Origin: Anthopleura xanthogrammica
Lineage: Eukaryota > Cnidaria > Anthozoa > Actiniaria > Actiniidae
Reading direction: 5' to 3'
DNA: 64,000 nucleotides
Assembly: GCA_964019055.1 (NCBI GenBank)
Contig: OZ025215.1
Coordinates: forward strand, 3,435,001-3,499,000
Under the pieces are notes generated by a model. The model was not told where the DNA came from. It did not search any database and saw only the letters and a program-made list of their open reading frames with translations. Position 1 is the stretch's first letter; each line of letters opens with the position of its first letter. Positions 52,501 to 61,500 of the stretch are shown piece by piece. Made by a program: the position numbers and the translations under genes.

Positions 52501-55500
52501 TTTCTGCGCCCTCGTGACTGGTACGATGTAAAGTGTATTTTATCCAAACTATACGTGATGTAGTAACTTGTAACCCATTGGTTGGCGTTCTGGCGACCTT
52601 GTGTTGCAACAGCTGTAACTATTTTAGGACGACGGAATTTTACCTTAAATAAAAAAGGGCAAAAAGGAAAAAAAAAAGATATTTAACAATTAGTCCTCGA
52701 GTCCGAATGGTCTACGAGTCAATAGCCCATGAGGCCGAAGTATTTAGTAAAAACCTACTAATCGGTCCAATAAAAGGATGCAAAAAGTTTTGGATTTTGC
52801 TTTAAATATATATTTTTTGGTTTTCAAAACCGGCGCTTTTCGCTACTAGAGGTCTATCACTAATAGACCCCTAGTAGCTCAGCCAATCACAGGGCTCGAT
52901 TGGTGATAGACCATTAGTAGGTTTTTTCTAATACAAATTATTTTCAAATCTGAATAACAGACAATGCATATGGCTCTGAAGCGATGTAAAAGAAGACAGA
53001 CAGCCATATATCACCTGTATATATTGGTTACGGTTGTTATGTCTTGCTGACCAACCACCTTGATATCTTCCTCGTGCACGTTTGTTTAGTCTGCCCAAGA
53101 AAGCACCGTGGTAATGGTTCCAGTTTGAGGATGCACGGATCTGGTTGTTACGGATACGACCGTTCTGCATTCCGAGTGCTCGTAATCGTCCTGGAGGTTT
53201 TATTGGACCTTATGAAATGATAACGACAATAATAATTAATTCGATAAGGTGTTTAACATAAGTTGAAAGTTGTTTTTCACTACCTTTCTAGTCTTATCTG
53301 ATAACAGGGTTCCAACTCATCTGGAAAAACAGAATTATCTGACTTTTCCTTGACATTTCCCTGACCAAAAACCATTTTTTACTGATCACACTCTTATTTT
53401 ATGAAAAATGGTAGATCAACCACAGGAAGCCCAACTAAGACCAAAACCATTTTTTGAAGGCTGACAGAAATTCCCTAACTTTTCACTGCCTTTTGGGTTA
53501 CTTGCAAAAATTCACTGACCAGAATCAAAATTTCGTGACAACTACCTGACCTTGAAAACAAATCAGAATCCGCTCACTTTTCTCTGACCGTGGGAACTCT
53601 GGATTAGAACACTAAACCGTAGACAACGACTACCACGATTCATGTAAAAGTGCCAGAAGTACGGTGAGGATTTCCTGTCATGATACTAGCTAAATAAACC
53701 GTAGGGACATTAACATCAGCAGCGGCATCTCTAAGCGTCATACCTATCACCTGTTAGCTCCCTGACACTGTATTGCAAACTAGCGAAACCTGAAACCTGA
53801 AGTCGCTCTTTTTTTCCCTTTTCCCTAAACCTTACGTCTTCTTTTTCGTCTTCCAAGTAATTCCATTCTCAGTGACATATGTCCTTGATAAGTTCTTGGA
53901 TAGATTCTGATGAAACGCGCTCGAATTGCTGGTCTCAGTTGACGAGTTACAACGGTGTTTCGGTCACTATTTGCCAAGAAAACCTGCAAAGAGATTTCAG
54001 AAACTCGTTAAACACCGCACCCAAACAAGGACTGAATAAGGAAAGGTATAGGATAATTCGTGTACTGCTCTTGTTAGAAATTTGTGCAGTATTAGATTTC
54101 AACATATTACCCTGCTTTAAGGAAGGAGCTTCTCTGCAGGTATTCCTGCTGTATCGTTGAGGACAATGTTTTTCAAATCAATTTTTTTTACTAACAATTT
54201 GCTTATATGAATAAGTTACTTGGTTGTTATGTCATCCATACTAAAGAAAAAAATCGTTGGAGTGACATTGTTTATAATTTGTGGCAAGACGCAAGTTTCA
54301 TAAAATATTGCAAATAAAAGCGCAGCACCCTCTCTCTTTCTTTCAACTAGAGAATCATACAAATTAAAAAAATACATATTAGTTCTACTTTCTCTATTTT
54401 ACCCTGGCACGTCCGCGGACTTTGTATGTTCTGAAGCGCCTTCCATTGTTGCTGTAAGCCACAGTGTATGTCTTGACCCACTGGTTCGTATCTTGACGAC
54501 CTTGAGTACGAATGCCTGTGATGGTTGTGTACGCTCCTAAAGCAACCTGAATCCATTGTCCTCGGTTGTTTTTCCTGGTAGACCATCCACCAACCTTTCT
54601 TCCACGTCTGACGTTGTTAATACGAGCAAGATATGGTGCATGGTTACCATCCCACTGTGAGGAGGCTCTGATGGCATAGTTGGGAATCGTGCGATCTTCC
54701 ATACCAAGAGGGATTTTATTATATCCTAAAATAGACACAGGAATAAGTTAATACCAATGAAAATATTTCAGTAATTCCGTTGAAGGTACTTTAGTCTTAA
54801 AAACCATATAATCTCTCTATAATGACATATATTATCATTATAAGCTAAGATTGTGGAGCTTTATTGTATACTTATAGGCTTAAGTATAGGATGTTTCAGT
54901 AAAAATAAATAATTGTTATTGAGTGTATCGACTGATGTAGAAAGGACCATTCATGGGCTCGGTGTCGTATGTGAGTAGAGTTGTTTGTTGGTTCTCTCTT
55001 GTGCTTTAAGGGCTTTTCCGGGTTCTCCGGTTTTTCCTCCCTCCTTAAAAATTAACTTCTAAATTCAAATTGGAATGCAGTGGAAGAAGAGCCACTTGGT
55101 GGATTACACTGTTAATTCTCATTTATTCATTAATTTATTTTTATTCTATTTAATAATAATAATAATAATAATAATTATTATTATTATTATTATAATAACA
55201 ATAATAATAATAATTATTATTATTATTGTTATATAGCTAATCATTTTGACTATATAACGAGCATTCTCATTGGTTGATAGATGCTCACGTGATACTAGTT
55301 AAATCTAACTGTATCCCGACCGGGATACAAGTGCCCAGCGCACGTGATCAGAACGTGAGAAATCAGTGGGGTGATATTATGAACCAATCAGAAACAAGTA
55401 TGCTACTGAAGGTCATGAGCAGATCACATGCAAAAATATTTCCAGCTCGAGTGAAAATGGAGCCAAAAACGAAAAAGCAGAGATTTTCCAGTCTTTCTAG

Positions 55501-58500
55501 TGAAGAAATACAGACTCTTGTTGACAATAAGGACTCAGAAAACACCAAAAAAGCTACGAAAAACGCTATCGCAACCCTAGTAGCATTTTCTGATGAAACT
55601 GGTCATGAAAATCCCGAAAGATTAGCAAAACAAGAACTTGACGATCTGTCCGCAATCACCTGTACTGATGCAGAATTTTGCTTCCCAAAGTCAAGAAACA
55701 GTGACTTTTCAAGCAGGGGCTTTTTCAGGTGCAAATGTGACCCTTAATTTCTACTCGAAGTGAGTTTTAAAGAAACATTGAACTATTCAAAAATCTTATA
55801 TATTCATTGAACTTTGATTTTTTGATCTTTTGAATCGTGTATCCGTTTAGTAACGGTCTTATGTTATGTTGCAAGCTCACGGAATAAAAATTCAAATTTT
55901 CTAAATTGACTTGTCTAAAATGATTAGCTATATAACAAAACGCTTAATGACTGATCCCTCGGGACCAGTCATTAAGTGTATATAATAATTATAATAATAA
56001 TTATATCAATAATAATAATAATAATCAAAAGTAAAAATGACGTGAACTTTCTAGAAGCAAAAAACCTATTGTTTAATGACTGAAATTTAAACTTACTTTG
56101 ATTGAAGCCATAAACCTCAGCCCTCAGTGAAATATGTCGATACCAAGTCCATGGGTAGATACGAACAAAGCGTGCGATGATTGGAGGGTTAAACAAGTTC
56201 TGTTTAACTGTGTTTCGATCTCTGTTTCCAGGAAGAACCTTCATGTAACGAGAAAAATATATTTCAAATTGTCGAGTGAAATTGTAGTTGTTCAATATTG
56301 CATAGCATCGTCAGTGCAAAAAGGTAACGTCAAGACTTCCGAATTTCATCAATTCAAATTAACAACAGTTCCATACCTTAACCACACTGTTCACTTTGTA
56401 AGATACCCAGCGTCGTCCGTCCAAACTGTACTTAACAATGTAACTCTTTACAAACTGGTTGTTGTGGCTACGTCCTTGGGTGGCAATCTTGTAGATCTTT
56501 TTAAACCTTCTCAAGTCAAACTGAATCCATTCTCCACGTCTGTTTCTCCTGGCAGACCATCCGCCCATGTACCTGCCTCTTCGCTTGAGCTTTAGACGAG
56601 CGAGCCATGGAGCATGGTATTTGTCCCATTGGCTTGATGCTCTGATGTATCTGTTCGGTAAACGCTTGTTTGAAATACCACATGGGAGGGGAAGGCGGGT
56701 TCGAACTAAAAAAATAATAATTTCTTTTTAGTGACAAGGTAAATAAGCAAGTAAATGTAGAAAATTGTTTGTGTAAGACAGGACAAACTATAAAAAACTG
56801 CCATTTGCATATATAGTAATCAAAGCAGTGGAGCCTCAATTGTGTTGGGAATGAAAAAAAAATGACGTACTGTATCTTCGACCATAGACTTCCACTCTCA
56901 TTGCAATGCCACTACGCCAGGATTGTGGGTAGAAACGAACATAGCGAGCAGAGAAGGGTCGTAGACGGTGGAAAACCACGGAAGTCCTGTCTTTGTTGCC
57001 ACGGAAACTCTGAAAAATTACGAAATTTACTATTATTGTACACAAACATCTCAATATTTTCCCCTTTAAACTTTACAGATGCTTTTATATAGTATCCTAA
57101 GGTGAAGAATAGTTAAGCTCTCTCGTTTACAATTGTCTACGAAACTTCTCCAACAAAACTGTAGAAGCCTATGTTTCATTTTAAAGGTCATGTGGTAAAA
57201 ATTACGAAAAGAATATAAAGTAATCTAAAAAGACTTAAAGTAAAAGGATTAACGAGGCTTCCTACACTTTAGCTTCATTTCAATCATATATCCTTTTATT
57301 CAAAGTAGACTTACATAGATACTTCTGCCAGCTCCGTAGAACGGGAATCTTCGCCCATCTTTGCTGTACCTCAGTCGGTATCTCGTCACCCATTGACTAT
57401 AGTCTTGTCGTCCCTGGGTAGCAACACCAGTCACACGAGCCAAGCTTCCGATATCAATTTGCAGCCACTGACCATATTTGCTAGGTCTAGGACACCACGC
57501 CCCTGCTTGTCCTCGTCGATATAAGTTGAGCCTGGCGTTTGCTGGTCTGTGTTTATGGTCCCACATGGACGAGGCACTCAAAGCTGAGTCAGCAATACGG
57601 CCATCTTCAACTCCAAGAGGTAGATATCTGATAGCTGGAAAAATGATATAAATTTCTAATTCAGTTTCTATTAAACGATAGAATTATAGGGCAGACTTGC
57701 TGCGATTTTCAATATTCTGCGAACTCGGTAGTTGAGAGTTGCCTGTTGGTATTTGTTTTTTCACTGCCACCAGTCAAAAATATAAGATGTACCGACTGAT
57801 TAGTTATGATTGACGGCAGGGAAAAACCAATTTCTCAACAAGCGGTTGAAATGTCTGAGTTCTTAGAATATTGAGAATCCCAGTAAGTTTTAAAAAAAGC
57901 CGGTTGCTATTCATTATTGGCAGAACTGATATCAATATTTTATTTATCCATAGACACCATTAAATGTCCATGGGATTGGTATTGTTCAACTTCCCCAGTC
58001 TTTACGCTACAGTTATTTGATTTGCAAAAGTCAACTGTAATGTAAAGAATATGGAAGTTAAAATATGCCGATGTTTTCAAATGACAAGCTGTCTTATAAA
58101 CAAGGCTAAGCCTGTGCAAATGAATCCGTGCTCTTCAAAAATAGTGGTTTGCATCGAATGCGAAACTGGCGTATTAAGACATACCTGCGTTTCGTCCGTA
58201 CAGTTCAAGTCTCATGGAAATATGACTTTTCCAGCTGAATGGGAGAATACGAATGCTTTTTGCTTTGATGTTTGGTCTCAGAACGTGTCGAACTATTCCA
58301 TTGCGGTTCTTGTTTCCACGGAATATCTGTGTTTGAAAAAAGAAAGAAAGAATAAATGAATGCATAAATCAAAGATGGATGGATGGATGGATGGATGGAA
58401 TATAGAAAGGACGGAAGGAAGGAAGAAATGAATGAATGGTAGAACGAATAAAAAGTAATTATATGAAGTACAAAGCATCTCGACACGTTTACACCAAATT

Positions 58501-61500
58501 TAACAATAGCTGTCGGGTTTAAAAGGTCAAATCATCCAAGCTAAGACCGAGGAGTATTTTGGGTAGCTTCGTGATATCCTGGGCATTTGGAAAGTCTTTA
58601 CATATACACACATGCGCGAAGAGTGAGAAAATGCTTTGTTTGGTAAAGCCTGGTTTCAATAAGTCGGCGACATCCCTGCCACCGCAGGTACTGCCTGGGA
58701 CGACATTCCGATGCGGGAATTGTAATACCGATACGGCGTAAAGCGCATAAAATTGTATTATATCTCGATCAGTTATGCCGGCTGAAAATATCGCAGATAG
58801 ATCGCCAATTATGCTCCTATATTCCTTGTACGTTGTTAATAGAGGTTTTGCACCATCACGTGACGACATAAGAAGGAATTCAATTTCCGAGAGGAAAGGC
58901 ATTTTATTGTTTTGCCATCTAACCACAGGCAGCCCAAGCTGTATTATGGCCGCCAACACGTGATGGCGCAAAACATCTATTACATAAGTAAATTAAATTA
59001 GAATTTTTGGAATATGATGTTAAATAGTAGGATCCGCCTTATGTCCCATCCCTAAGCAGCATAGCTAAATATTTACCTTTCTTTGACCACGTAACCTATA
59101 CGGCATGTAGTGCAAGTTATCCAAACTATAGGTTATGTAGTAGCGAGTGACCCATTGGTTTGCGTTCTGGCGACCTTGCGTAGCAACGGCCGTTACTTTT
59201 TTAGGGCGACGGAAAGTTACCTTAAATAAAAAAAAGTGGAAAAACCATGTCACATGAAAATTCACATATGAAGGAATGAGTATATACAAGTCTCTTACGG
59301 CATGAGATTAGAAAACTAAAAATATCTTTTTTACCTGTATGTACTGGTTACGGTTGTTATGTCTTGCTGACCAACCACCTTGATATCTTCCTCTTGCACG
59401 TCTGTTTAGTCTGCCCAAGAAGGCACCGTGGTTTCTGTCCCAGTTTGAGGATGCACGGATCTGGTTGTTACGAATACGACCGCTCTGCATTCCAAGGGCA
59501 CGGAATCGGCGTGGAGGTCTTATTTTTCCTGCTATAAATCAATTTATATTATTATCATTATGATAATGCAAGAGTTAATTTGAACTAAATATGATTCAAA
59601 GGTTCAAATTTTATCGTGCCCTGAAACAACTTTTGGGCTGATCAAAAACGCATGTCCGTAATGTCGCGTCCAGGAATCAAACTCAAGACCGGAGGCGTGT
59701 GCACTATCGCTACGTCACCCTTGATCGTCACATGCGGCAAACAAAGTTAGCCTTGTTGTCACAACTGGTAAGTAAGTGATATTCCTTCAAAGTACTTCCA
59801 GTGCATTAAAAAAAAAGATGCATTCTTTTGAAAAGAATAGACATTTTTAGCTTCGTATGTACATTGCCTATTCCAGACCACATGACCTGATTCCCTTAAG
59901 AAATGTTCTTTTGTTAAAATATTTACAGATGAAAGAATTAACTCCCAAGAGTAGCATCACATGGTCTGAAACAGGCACAACAAACAACAAAGCTCAATAA
60001 AAACGTCTATTTCGTGGTATACAGTAAGAAAATGTAGCGGAATATAAATAAATCTACAGTTGTAGTTTAATTCTTTTTTTCGTAACTTTCCACTTCCACC
60101 GAACACTTACGTTTTCGTCTTCCAAGTAATTCCATTCTCAGTGACATGTGTCCTTGATAGGTTCTTGGATAGATTCTGATGTAACGTGCTCGAATTGCTG
60201 GTCTCAGTCGACGAGTTACAATACTGTTTCTGTTACTATTTCCCAAGAAAACCTGTAAAGAATCAGAAACAATAAATTAATTATTAACATTATCGTTATT
60301 ATGTTTATTAGCAGCATTACTGCACACGGCAGTAAAAATCACAAATCAAAAAAATTATCTATTGTATTAGGTTTATTATTTTCGTCATCAAAGGTTTGGA
60401 CAAAGTATAAGCAAATTCCGTCGAAGTATGAGATTCATTCTTCTCTTTGTAAGGGTATTGTTTAGAATAGGAACTTCCTTTATTCTTCTTCTCTATTTCA
60501 TGTTATCTCTTTTCTTGCTCTTGTTTTACTTAATTCTTTTGTATACTTAAACTTCATTCTTATTATTTACCCTGACTCGTCTACGGACTCTGTATGTTTT
60601 GAAGTGCCTTCCATTGTTGCTGTAAGCCACAGTGTATGCCTTGACCCACTGGTTCGTATCTTGACGACCTTGAGTACGAATGCCTGTGATAGTTGTGTAT
60701 GCTCCTAAAGCAACCTGAATCCATTGTCCTCGGTTGTTTTTCCTGGTAGACCATCCGCCAACCTTTCTTCCTCGTCTGACGTTGTTAAGACGAGCAAGAT
60801 ATGGTGCATGGTTACCATCCCATTGTGAGGAAGCTCTAATGGAATAGTTGGGAATCGTGCGATCTTCCATACCAAGTGGGATTTTATTATTTCCTTAAAT
60901 AAAAGAATAATTAATAAGCATTTTGAGCGTTAAGCGTGGTTCGTACAAAAGTAAAAAAATATATATAATTTATTGACTCCACTCCTTGCCTTGAATTCTA
61001 TGGGAGCCTGAGAGCCGTTATAAAAACAGGTTACCTTGTTTTAAAAAACACTTTAGAGAACCGACGTTTTTAAGCAAAACCGCTAAATTACAACAGAAGA
61101 CATGCTTGAAATTCGAGAGCGCAAAACACTTTAATTTTGAGGTGAATTCGTAATTTCCTTCAACATTCCTGAATAATACGTCTTTTGTTTTTGCGCCTTT
61201 TATTTAGTAAAGCTTGTCTCAAACGGTTTAATTTTCTATAAGCATTATAACTATCACTGTACAACGTAATCGTGTCTGAAATAGCTGTCTACTGGGGCAA
61301 ACTTACGTTGGTTGAAACCATAAATCTCAGCTCTCAGCGAGATATGTCTATACCAAGTCCATGGGTAGATTCGAACAAAACGTGCGATGATCGGAGGGTT
61401 AAATAAGTTCACTTTCACTGTGTTTCTATTTCTGTTACCAGGAAGTACCTTTAATACAAAAATAGGAAAGATTGAGAATATTGTTTATTAATGATTTACT

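Noticed and set aside
58205..58486. Tyr/Phe/Ile-Pro-Ser-rich ORFs at 58205-58486
   Set aside because: They translate the GGAT microsatellite.
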